Shown: piece by piece, positions 7,668 through 16,800 of the stretch
Position numbering within the stretch: position 1 is the first letter of the stretch
Layout of the letters: each line of letters starts with the position of its first letter
Origin: Rickettsiales bacterium
GTDB lineage: Bacteria > Pseudomonadota > Alphaproteobacteria > Rickettsiales > Anaplasmataceae
Direction of reading: 5' to 3'
Length of the DNA stretch: 35,253 nt
Assembly (NCBI GenBank): GCA_031266615.1
Contig: JAISAR010000002.1
Coordinates: forward strand, 1 to 35,253
The notes under the pieces: model-generated
What the model saw: the letters and a program-made list of their open reading frames with translations, nothing else
The model's database searches: none
Told to the model about the DNA's origin: nothing
Program-made: the position numbers and the translations under genes

Positions 7668-9719
7668 TTAAGGAAGAATTTGAAGAAACGGAGGTGCAGT
7701 TGCCTTTACGTAGTCCTCGAGCTTTACTACTTCCCTTTGTATTGATTTCATTTGCTCTATCGGTACTGTATTAAATGCAGTCTCTAATGTGAATCTAGCA
7801 CTATAATCCTTGGAAAGAGCGTTTGAAACTTCAATTAATCTTTTTAATTCTGGTTCTTCTTCTTCAATTTTGGTAGTAAGTACATTCTTCTGTTTTTTTG
7901 TATACTCTGCTCTAGCTGTATCCTCTGTTTCTTTCTCTTTTAACTGCATTTCATACATGGATTTGTTAAGTTCGGTTTCTGCTATTTGCTTCCTAATTTG
8001 AATTAATTCTTCTTTCTCTTGCTTCTTTTCTTCCATTTTGTTTTGCATATACGTTTCTTTTTCTTGCATATACACTTCGTATTTTTTGTCCCATTGGCCT
8101 GTAATGTCTTCTCTATCCTTATTATAAACAGCTAAATCTTGTTTATATTTTGTAATTTGTTGTTTAAATTGAGCAATTTCTTGTAAATTTTTAGACGTTC
8201 TGTTAGTTGGATACAAATATACTGGAAGATGTTCAGAGCCCTTAGGAATTATCTTGGCAGGAACTAATTTGGGAGCTGCTGTACTGCTTTTTTTCGATGC
8301 CAATATTGTTCCAAGAGAATCCTTAACTTTCCGTGTTGGATCTTCTCCTACAACTATAAGTGGAGCAATTGCTTTACGTAAATTAGATAATTTGGACTCT
8401 GCATTTTGAAAATCCATTTTTGTACGTTTGTAGTTGTCATAGAATTCTGGAAACTTCATAGATGTGAATAATGCAACACTAAAGTCCCCAACTTTAACGC
8501 CTCTTCCTCCCAATCTGGAAAGCGCATCTCTAGCTTTTTGGTACGTCTGTGCCTCAGTATCACTATGGCTGAACTTAAACCCAATGTCTGCTCGCTCAAT
8601 ACCACGATACTGTTCAATTAGCTTTGTTTCGTGCTCATCTTTGGCTTTTCTAAATCTCTCTAAATCCGCTTCTGCTCGATAAATTTCATCAATTCTAGAT
8701 TGAGTTGTATTTACGGGGCCAGTACCGGACATCATTCTTCCACTTTTGTTTAAAATTGGGGAAACTGGATATGTGGGTTCTTTTAGTTTAGATAATTTCT
8801 CATCATAGAACTTTTTCTCTTCTAGAATTTTAGGATCAAACGTTCTTTTAAAGTCGTCTTCTATTTCTTTCATCAAAAGGGCTTCATCGGCTGAAATGGT
8901 CGGTTTAATGCCTTCTTCGCTATACTTACCTATATCCTTTAAATCATCACCTAAAATATCATCTACACCAATCTTACTAATATCTACATCCCATTCGCTA
9001 TACTTACCTATATCTTTTAAATCATCATCTAAAATATCATCTACTAGTGGGGTTCTTTGTCTTTTTCTCTCTTCTAATCGTAAGGCTCCCAAACGTTGCT
9101 CTGTTTCACTTAACTTTTGAACTATGCTATTCCTATCAGCTGTAGATTGCGCTCTTCTCTCTTGCTCTTGATTTTCAATATATTCTAGCTCAATTTTTTT
9201 ATGCTCTTTCGGTAGTTGTAATTTCTTAATTTGACTCTCGTTATAGAATTGATGCTCATCTAGTGCTTGATTGAAATATGGAAGAAGGTATCTAAGACTC
9301 TTTTCTGTTTGCTCGTTAGCAGCTTTACCATATGATGCTACTTTGTAGAGTTCGTTAATATGTTCTGCATAATCTGGATTTTCAAAAAAAGATGAGATAG
9401 TGCTTATTTTCCTATATACATCTTCAACAAACTCATGTGGGCTCTGTCGATACATTGAGAGGTCTATGCTGGAATCTTTGTTTGATCTACCTGGTGCCAT
9501 ATAAAATCTTTCCATTTTAAATGATGGAATTCTTAAAGCATTAAAAGTGTCTGTTAATGAAGCTATTGCAGATATTGATAAAGGAGTTTTAGGAGGCTGC
9601 TTATTTTCGTATTGCCAAAAATGAAGTGGATCTGTTCTAAGTTCCTTATCTAACCCTAAAGTATATGCTAATGGGTTCTTTTTATACTCTTCTTTGTTCA
9701 CTTTTAAAAACTTAGGCAT
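7668..9719 (-). CDS. Large coiled-coil protein with internal tandem repeat, unknown function
   Basis: 683-aa ORF with KEETYMQNKMEEKKQEKEELIQIRKQIAETELNKS coiled coil; repeat VDDIL(D/G)DDLKDIGKYSE. Confidence 0.65.
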   Translation of the reverse strand: MPKFLKVNKEEYKKNPLAYTLGLDKELRTDPLHFWQYENKQPPKTPLSISAIASLTDTFNALRIPSFKMERFYMAPGRSNKDSSIDLSMYRQSPHEFVEDVYRKISTISSFFENPDYAEHINELYKVASYGKAANEQTEKSLRYLLPYFNQALDEHQFYNESQIKKLQLPKEHKKIELEYIENQEQERRAQSTADRNSIVQKLSETEQRLGALRLEERKRQRTPLVDDILDDDLKDIGKYSEWDVDISKIGVDDILGDDLKDIGKYSEEGIKPTISADEALLMKEIEDDFKRTFDPKILEEKKFYDEKLSKLKEPTYPVSPILNKSGRMMSGTGPVNTTQSRIDEIYRAEADLERFRKAKDEHETKLIEQYRGIERADIGFKFSHSDTEAQTYQKARDALSRLGGRGVKVGDFSVALFTSMKFPEFYDNYKRTKMDFQNAESKLSNLRKAIAPLIVVGEDPTRKVKDSLGTILASKKSSTAAPKLVPAKIIPKGSEHLPVYLYPTNRTSKNLQEIAQFKQQITKYKQDLAVYNKDREDITGQWDKKYEVYMQEKETYMQNKMEEKKQEKEELIQIRKQIAETELNKSMYEMQLKEKETEDTARAEYTKKQKNVLTTKIEEEEPELKRLIEVSNALSKDYSARFTLETAFNTVPIEQMKSIQREVVKLEDYVKATAPPFLQILP
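8916..9044 (-). repeat. In-frame tandem repeat, two 51-bp units (78-bp period)
   Basis: 8916-8966 and 8994-9044 differ at 2 of 51 positions; encode VDDIL(G/D)DDLKDIGKYSE. Confidence 0.9.
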
Positions 9720-12700
9720 TATGGCGCTCCATCAACAACACTCGCATCTTGTGTAATGCTTAATATATTGAATGCAGTTGTATCGTCATGTTTGATATAT
9801 ACTTTCCTTTCAAGCGTGTCATTAGAGTGTTCCAGAGATTGCCTGATTAATCCGGTATATAGTTTCTGAGGTTGATCAACTAAAGCTCCATTCGCCCTTC
9901 TATATTGTATGTCATGTACCCTCTCCGCACTTTCCCCTACTTGCCCTCCTAAAGACCTATAAAGCTGTACAACAGAATCATTTTGCCTCCCTACTGCCCC
10001 AACAGAACTTCCAATTAAACTGCCACCATATAATGGTACAGTTTCTAATATGCTCTCTATCTTGCAACCTACAGCTGCATAAGTAGCAGGTACTGGTAAT
10101 TGAACATTTCCGTTTTCATCTACTGTTAAAGGACTACTACCACGGTTGCCGTCAGATAAATAATAAACTTCTTGTCCTGCTAAATGATTCAGTCCGCTAA
10201 CTTCAGTAAAATATGTATATAATTTCCCAGACTTCATATTGGTTTCTGAAGCCGTATATATAGTCGTGTCTAATGATGCTGTAACATATTCATCTGTTGA
10301 CAAATAATCTATTTTTTCTCGCAGTCTTATAGTGTGTGTTTGCTCACTTACAGATTGAACTATATAATCTTTATCGTTCAGCTCTTTCATACTGCTTAAT
10401 CCCTGAACTTTAACAAAAGTATCTACAACTGGTAACTCACCATCAATAGTGACAGCTGCAGGTGGACTGTATGATGTAACATAATCATCCGAAAATTCAG
10501 ATAGGAGTGAAATGAAGCAGTATTTTAATCGCTCTGGTTCTGTAATTTTTAAACCATAAAAATTAATAGGAATAGGCTTAACTGTATTCAATACTTGGTA
10601 TTTATGTGCCTCTGACGGAAACGGAACTAGATAATATCGTCCTTGATCTAATTCTGTGTTTGTTTGAAAAAAAAGAATTTTACTTGAGGGTTCATACTTC
10701 TCATGATTAAACACTAAATAGTCTTCGCCTATTTCTGTCACTGTACCTTGAAACATAAAATAAATTACTCTGTTAGTTAAGTCTCCAGGAAGTAAATCAA
10801 TTTTATAATCCTTATCTTTATAACACTTTCTTAGCCTTAGAGCCCCAATATATTGTCCATCTTTATTTGGCAAAGCTTTTAAAAAACAATTTCTATCCAA
10901 AAGATCTATGGGTGAGTGCCCACTCACATCTATGAGGCAAAAGTAAGAGCTATCATCTAATATCAATTCTGATAATTTTTCATCAAAATTATACATAGGA
11001 TTATTTGTTGTTGTAATGTTTGTGATATTTGCTGATATTTGCTTATCTACTCCGCAATCTACATAATACTGTTCTTCATCTCTATTTGAGTCAATTGCAT
11101 TAGTTTGTTCAATATATTCTAGGGTTCTGATTTTTTTAAGTTTCGTTTTTGTTTCATCCTCATATAGCTCTCTTTCAACTATCATCCACAGACGGTCTCC
11201 GGTAATTTTATACTCTGTAGCAACGCGTTTTACATACGCGCGGCCTGGAATGACATTACCAAGCTCTTGTATAGACCATGCCATGACATTGTTAGGTTTT
11301 TGATATGTTAAAAATGCCATTCTCCCATCTGAAAGAGAAAGACAATAACATGTTGAAGGAGTACTCAAAAATGTATGTGAAATAATTCCGGAAGATAAAT
11401 ACTCATTACTCAAAAGCGAAAGATTGTTAATCTTGTACATACCTGTGTCTAATACAATAATTTCATATACATTGTCTAAATAAGCACTAACAAAGAAGAT
11501 AGCATCTAATCCTTTAACAGGCAGGATAGGAGCAGCAGGTATAGCAGAGATTTCTCTAAATCTAGCATTAGCTGGAGTAATTGCTTCATCATTAAATGAA
11601 GCGCTGCCTAGAACGTGAATACCAGAATGAGTGCCCACAAATAGCTTGGTTTGAGCAGCCATCCATAAAATCTCGTCAGAATGATCTAAATACATTTTTA
11701 ATTGAATAGCGTCTCCTGGGTCAATTCCAGTTGTGAAATCTAGCCAATCATTATTGGTGATAGAACTACCCCATACACAGTTAGGGTATTGTGTAGTGTT
11801 AGCTACCCACAACCTACCTTCATGTACTGCATAGGCCGTGAAATAGCCTCTTCGAGGTGAACACGCAGAAACATACCAATTGTATGGTATTGCTACCATC
11901 TTACTTTGATCCTGCGCATTAGCTTTGTCTATATATTTGGAAGCTTCGGTCCACCACGGAATGTTCTGTGGTTTCCCATCTGCACCTTTAGGATTGCGCT
12001 CTGTCAGAGCAAGTACGACAAATGATTTTGATGTGTTGTTAAAACCTGCTAATATGGGATCCCCAGGAGGTAATACCGGTGTTATGCTCTCATTTGCATT
12101 ATGAAAATACCAATTTTTGTTGTTAGTAACTGGAGCATCTGCGTACAAAAATGATTTGATTTTAAACCACCAATTTTCATATTTAATTTTATCTCCAGGT
12201 ACTTGATACGATAAACAAACAAGAACTCCATCATCTTCTTGCGATGGCAACCATGGATATTGAATGTTGTTGTTCCAGTCTGGGAAAATACATGTTTCAT
12301 TTACTCCTACATAGTCACCCTCGAACCGAAGTGTCCTACAACTAGGCAACATAAATGGGGTTAGACTTTTGTACTTTGATATTTCTATTATAGTAGCTTC
12401 TTGGAAGGAAGAAGGAACAACGAAGTTAGGATACAAAGTCATACTAGTATCCTGAAAACTCATAGGAGTTGTAGAGAAATTTAGCATATTTGCTGAAAAT
12501 TGATCACCAGTTTTGCTTATTTCAATTGGTAGAGTGTCTTTCCACAATAGCAAGACCTTATCGCCAGTTTGTATAGCTTGAAAAGTATTAGTATTGTCGA
12601 AATGGATGGTGCCCTTTTTCCAAATACCTGTAACTTCAGTACTGTTACCATACTTAGGGGAGTGTATTTCCATTACATTAGTGCTTATTAAAGCAATAGA

Positions 12701-14074
12701 CTCTTTAGTAACAAGTCGGTATACAACATCACCCTTAGAACTATTACTATTAAAATTACTTACTTTCCATACTATTCCATCAGCACTTTCGATTATTAAT
12801 TTATTCTCTCCAATTGCAATTAAAGTGTTATTGACAATATCAATTTGAGTAAGTGTGCTTTGAAAACCAGTATCAACTCCAGTCCAATCGAACAAGGGGT
12901 GCTTAGAGTACGCAACTGTCAGTCGCACACCAGAAACTGTGTTTCCGACAAAAAAATACTGCTCTTTAAAATAAACTACGTCTCGAATAACGAAGTCATA
13001 AAAATTTTCATTGTATAATACATAACATCTCTCCTTACGCCAAACAGATCCATCTACGCTAAACGCGTAAGTTGGGTTAAGGCCACTAGGAGGTGCGTCC
13101 TCCTCTCGGAAAACATCTGCTGCTACAGCGAAAATAATATTATTAGTACATCGTACTTTTGTTAGGTTTTTTGTTTCTGCTATATCGTAAGACTGCCAGT
13201 TGATTTCAGAAGTAACTTTTGCCGGAATGCCAACCAATACAAATCCTTGTGTTTCAAATGTATCTTTGCTACCATCGTTCATGTACTTACCACCTACAGC
13301 TACATATTTATCCAAATCATTTATATATGTGATGTCATGCACTGCCTGATGTTCGAAATTTACTATGTTTACTGGATTTTTATTAATAGCTAAACTCCAT
13401 ATCTCTGTAGATTTAATGTGAGTCGAATACCCGTTATTAAATATACATACTAAAATATTATTATGATCCCCACTTAATCTACCAGATGTAATAGCATATA
13501 CTGATGTAACGTCGTAGTGAATAAGAGTAATTTCAACATTGTGAAAAACAAACTCATTAAATGGAGATGGTGACATTGCATACATAAACCTGACATACTC
13601 GACACCACCTCCTGTACTACAATACGCAAATGCGTATAATGTTGTATTATCGTTAACAAAAGTAAAAAGTATGTCGTCTAGTTTCGGTACGCTTACTCGT
13701 ATCGAGATACCTACACGCTTCCAGGACTCTTCGCTGTTATTTTGTGTATTAAGTCTTGTTACTAACCCATTGGCGGAATACACATTTAATATTGTTGCGC
13801 CATAGTTATCTTGTGATGGTATCAAGATATACTCATTTCCATAGCCGAACGACAATGATAATATCTGTTCTTGTTCTTTTGGAATATTCAAAGCAGTTAT
13901 ATCTGCAACAAACTTAGAACCACCCCTTTTAAATGCTCCGCCAGTAGGTTGTATAACAAAATTCTTACACTCACTAAGAGAGTTGTTATACATATCAAAA
14001 TCAATTAAAGCCTGTACTTTCTTGTTAATTAGGCCAGTATTGAATGTAGTGTGAGTCTGCCTAATTCTTGCCAT
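9719..14074 (-). CDS. Tail tubular protein B / tail nozzle with a large beta-propeller-like insertion
   Basis: 1451 aa; N-terminal IRQTHTTFNTGLINKKVQALIDFDMYNNSLSECKNFVIQPTGGAFKRGGSKFV is the podovirus nozzle signature; FREISAIPAAPILPVKGLDAIFFVSAYLDNVYEI resembles the nozzle core. Confidence 0.8.
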   Translation of the reverse strand: MARIRQTHTTFNTGLINKKVQALIDFDMYNNSLSECKNFVIQPTGGAFKRGGSKFVADITALNIPKEQEQILSLSFGYGNEYILIPSQDNYGATILNVYSANGLVTRLNTQNNSEESWKRVGISIRVSVPKLDDILFTFVNDNTTLYAFAYCSTGGGVEYVRFMYAMSPSPFNEFVFHNVEITLIHYDVTSVYAITSGRLSGDHNNILVCIFNNGYSTHIKSTEIWSLAINKNPVNIVNFEHQAVHDITYINDLDKYVAVGGKYMNDGSKDTFETQGFVLVGIPAKVTSEINWQSYDIAETKNLTKVRCTNNIIFAVAADVFREEDAPPSGLNPTYAFSVDGSVWRKERCYVLYNENFYDFVIRDVVYFKEQYFFVGNTVSGVRLTVAYSKHPLFDWTGVDTGFQSTLTQIDIVNNTLIAIGENKLIIESADGIVWKVSNFNSNSSKGDVVYRLVTKESIALISTNVMEIHSPKYGNSTEVTGIWKKGTIHFDNTNTFQAIQTGDKVLLLWKDTLPIEISKTGDQFSANMLNFSTTPMSFQDTSMTLYPNFVVPSSFQEATIIEISKYKSLTPFMLPSCRTLRFEGDYVGVNETCIFPDWNNNIQYPWLPSQEDDGVLVCLSYQVPGDKIKYENWWFKIKSFLYADAPVTNNKNWYFHNANESITPVLPPGDPILAGFNNTSKSFVVLALTERNPKGADGKPQNIPWWTEASKYIDKANAQDQSKMVAIPYNWYVSACSPRRGYFTAYAVHEGRLWVANTTQYPNCVWGSSITNNDWLDFTTGIDPGDAIQLKMYLDHSDEILWMAAQTKLFVGTHSGIHVLGSASFNDEAITPANARFREISAIPAAPILPVKGLDAIFFVSAYLDNVYEIIVLDTGMYKINNLSLLSNEYLSSGIISHTFLSTPSTCYCLSLSDGRMAFLTYQKPNNVMAWSIQELGNVIPGRAYVKRVATEYKITGDRLWMIVERELYEDETKTKLKKIRTLEYIEQTNAIDSNRDEEQYYVDCGVDKQISANITNITTTNNPMYNFDEKLSELILDDSSYFCLIDVSGHSPIDLLDRNCFLKALPNKDGQYIGALRLRKCYKDKDYKIDLLPGDLTNRVIYFMFQGTVTEIGEDYLVFNHEKYEPSSKILFFQTNTELDQGRYYLVPFPSEAHKYQVLNTVKPIPINFYGLKITEPERLKYCFISLLSEFSDDYVTSYSPPAAVTIDGELPVVDTFVKVQGLSSMKELNDKDYIVQSVSEQTHTIRLREKIDYLSTDEYVTASLDTTIYTASETNMKSGKLYTYFTEVSGLNHLAGQEVYYLSDGNRGSSPLTVDENGNVQLPVPATYAAVGCKIESILETVPLYGGSLIGSSVGAVGRQNDSVVQLYRSLGGQVGESAERVHDIQYRRANGALVDQPQKLYTGLIRQSLEHSNDTLERKVYIKHDDTTAFNILSITQDASVVDGAP

Positions 14075-14077
14075 ATA

Positions 14078-14740
14078 TCAAACCCTGCTCCAGGGATCGC
14101 TATCGAAGTCTCCATAAAATGAATGGCTTTCTAATAAAGCTTGTTGAGCATCTATTGTCCTAGCTTCATTAACAGTACTGGCATATTCTGCGTTTAGCAT
14201 CTGAATATATTGATTAGAGTCATCAAATGTCTTGGATAACTCTAGTGCCATTCTAAGAGCAATACAGTTTTTGAAATACTCTGGCATCTGATCCACGCGC
14301 TGGAAATCGTAAACATACTGCGCGAAAACAGAAGGTATTTCGTCATTTGTTTCTTCGTCGTATATAGGTGCTTTAGCGCAATATATTCTTTTATTTTCAT
14401 ATAAATATGGATCTATTTTAGAGTATGGAGGCATAAGTCTCTTGCCACTACTATCTAATATATATATCAACCTTACAAAATCGTTAGGTAAGCTATATAC
14501 ATATGGATATCCAGTTGCTGATACATCACCATTCTCAATAACATCCAATCCCTCACGTTTAGTTGCAAACGTCCAATCATAGTTTTCTAATAAAGACAAT
14601 CGAGCATTTTCATATATTAAATTGCAAGATTTAGCCTGGATAGACGAGTTATCATTTAATCTGTCTATCGAAGGCTGGTGGATCAATAGCAACGCTTTGT
14701 TGCTAATGTCCACATCTGTATTTAGAAATCCATATGCCAT
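14078..14740 (-). CDS. Tail tubular protein A (gp11-like adaptor)
   Basis: ISNKALLLIHQPSIDRLNDNSSIQAKSCNLIYENARLSLLENYDWTFATKR matches the TTPA N-terminal pattern; precedes the nozzle gene. Confidence 0.8.
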   Translation of the reverse strand: MAYGFLNTDVDISNKALLLIHQPSIDRLNDNSSIQAKSCNLIYENARLSLLENYDWTFATKREGLDVIENGDVSATGYPYVYSLPNDFVRLIYILDSSGKRLMPPYSKIDPYLYENKRIYCAKAPIYDEETNDEIPSVFAQYVYDFQRVDQMPEYFKNCIALRMALELSKTFDDSNQYIQMLNAEYASTVNEARTIDAQQALLESHSFYGDFDSDPWSRV

Positions 14741-14744
14741 TTAC

Positions 14745-15335
14745 TTATGCCGGTGCATATGTTGCTTTCTTTCCTATAGCTGAAGGTGTAGCTTCTACTG
14801 TTTGTGTAGTCACAAGAACTACATGGTTATATGCATTTCCTTGAACTAATAAAAGTAGCCCTAAAAAGTATTCTCCAGTTTTAACTTCATCTTCTGTTAA
14901 TGCAATGTTTTGAAGCTTTATAAATTCTCCAATGGTTCCAGTAGTTACCTCAGGATATTTTGGATAACTTATAAGGGAAAACCATACTCCAGCAGCTGGT
15001 ACGTTGCCTGGAACAACTGTTGTTGCTAGCCTTGAAGCAACAGGAAGTATATCTCTATAGGTATTATCTTTGTTTTTAAGCAAGATAGTTGATGCCATAG
15101 ATAAATTACCTGTGTCGCCAGCGTCAGCGAAGATGATGTCAAAGTTCTTAAGTGTAGTATTAAGCTTAATAGGTGCTAAAACCAACAAATCTCCTGCAGC
15201 TCCCTGGGCAAAAGCGCTAAATTGGTTACCACTAATATCGATACTAGACACCGAAAGGTTGCCTCTGTATTCCTGTACTCTTGCAGGAATTCGTCTGTTC
15301 ATTGAACTTACTAAATTTGAAATATAAGTAGCCAT
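14745..15335 (-). CDS. Putative head cement/decoration protein
   Basis: 196-aa beta-rich protein immediately after the major capsid gene; position and size only. Confidence 0.45.
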   Translation of the reverse strand: MATYISNLVSSMNRRIPARVQEYRGNLSVSSIDISGNQFSAFAQGAAGDLLVLAPIKLNTTLKNFDIIFADAGDTGNLSMASTILLKNKDNTYRDILPVASRLATTVVPGNVPAAGVWFSLISYPKYPEVTTGTIGEFIKLQNIALTEDEVKTGEYFLGLLLLVQGNAYNHVVLVTTQTVEATPSAIGKKATYAPA

Positions 15336-15347
15336 AATTTATTTCTC

Positions 15348-16406
15348 CTATGGATTAGCAGGTGATGTTGTATTAGGTGTTGCAACCTCAATTACTGCAA
15401 CACTTTGTTCTTGCATGCGAATACAGTCGTACATACCCTCATACATAATAACTTGTGAAAATCCTTTTCTAACATCCTCTCCGTTTTGCATATTGAAAGG
15501 CATCGATGATCCAAGTTTAATTTGAGGATAAGAATAGACGACAACATATTCGATACTACCACTATTAGCAGCGACAGCTACTTGAGCCTGACCAGGTCCA
15601 TCTAAGTAATTGCCGCCAGCAAATCTTTGATACGTTCTTAGAATATTTTTCGGCACCTGTTCACACATTAAAAATGCATCTACACCCCAGGCTGGCCTAT
15701 CAATAAATCCATCATAAAGTGATTTCCTTTCACTGAAATCTATATTGGAAGCTCTTGGATCTGCTCTAAGCGTTGCTAAAGCATGACTAGATCCTACAAG
15801 AACAATTGGTCCTTGGTTAAAGTCCGTGCGTAGCAAATCTACTGCCTGGTTGATCTTAGAAACGCTTAACCCCAAGTCAACGGAGTTAATTGCGGTTGGG
15901 GCACCTGCAGCTTGTGAATTACCAAAGAACGTGTTCCTGTATGGAATAAATTGAGTATATGGTAAAGAAACCCATGTTTCACTATCATCTTGGTTTACTG
16001 ACTTAGCTTGGCCTAATATTCCTCCTCTTCCATTTTTCCCATTGATAACCATTTGATCCAATAGAATGCCACAAGCGTTAGCTGATTCCATTGCTAATTG
16101 CCCAACATCTGGAATCATTTGTCGTATCATATCTTGCCTCAAAATCGACAATGTATGCCGCATTAGTTGAGGTACTAATATTCTCTTGCTATATGCAGTT
16201 GGAGCTTCTTGTATGTCTTCTCCTCTTTCATCTACGTAACTTGCAGGACCAACCCAGAATTGCCTCATGATTTTCGTGTTCCCTAGAACTTCTTCTTGGG
16301 TCACTCCATTTAGCATTGCAGAACCAGTTGCTCGTAGAGTTGCGTAAAATTGTAAATCAAATTGATCTATGAAGGATTGATCAATACCTCCATTTAAAAT
16401 TGCCAT
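15348..16406 (-). CDS. Major capsid protein (podovirus, BPP-1-like)
   Basis: FWVGPASYVDERGEDIQEAPTAYSKRILVPQLMRHTLSILRQDMIRQMIPDVGQLAMESANACGILLDQMVINGKNGRGGILG; GPIVLVGSSHALATLRADPRA. Start moved from 16445 to ATG 16406 (MAILNGG) because of SD AGGAG at 16415-16419. Confidence 0.7.
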   Translation of the reverse strand: MAILNGGIDQSFIDQFDLQFYATLRATGSAMLNGVTQEEVLGNTKIMRQFWVGPASYVDERGEDIQEAPTAYSKRILVPQLMRHTLSILRQDMIRQMIPDVGQLAMESANACGILLDQMVINGKNGRGGILGQAKSVNQDDSETWVSLPYTQFIPYRNTFFGNSQAAGAPTAINSVDLGLSVSKINQAVDLLRTDFNQGPIVLVGSSHALATLRADPRASNIDFSERKSLYDGFIDRPAWGVDAFLMCEQVPKNILRTYQRFAGGNYLDGPGQAQVAVAANSGSIEYVVVYSYPQIKLGSSMPFNMQNGEDVRKGFSQVIMYEGMYDCIRMQEQSVAVIEVATPNTTSPANP

Positions 16407-16690
16407 TATTAATTCTCCTAAAATTCTGGATTTATCAGGTTTCAAAATGGCGTTAATAACAATACCAACTTGTGCCTAGTAAATCCAATATCCTACCAAT
16501 GCGTTATTACGCAGCTAAAACATTAGATTTTGTAAGGCACTTCCAGATCAACAAATCAGGGACAAGACATTTTGAAATCTCTCGCGTATCCCTAAGGTTC
16601 CCGCCCCCATGGCAGCAGATCCTAGTCGCTGTAAAATGGTATCTTACATTCCAACTAACAATATATTACAAGCAAAGGAATTTTGGCAAT

Positions 16691-16720
16691 AAAAAATGCA
16701 TAGTTTTTGCAAACTATGCA
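16691..16720 (-). terminator. Rho-independent terminator (minus strand)
   Basis: 10-bp perfect stem 16697-16706/16711-16720 (tgcatagttt/aaactatgca), 4-nt loop, and T6 on the minus strand (16691-16696). Lies after the tail fibre gene. Confidence 0.8.
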
Positions 16721-16800
16721 CAAGGAAGATCAAGTGTTATTAAAAACCATAATATCTGGTTGACCACTGCAGAGCTAAAGTCGTAGATAATATAGCTATT

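Noticed and set aside
16472-16786. Plus-strand 104-aa ORF in the capsid-upstream gap
   Set aside because: Spans the terminator hairpin, has no SD or domain signature, opposite to the surrounding operon; better explained as leader/non-coding.
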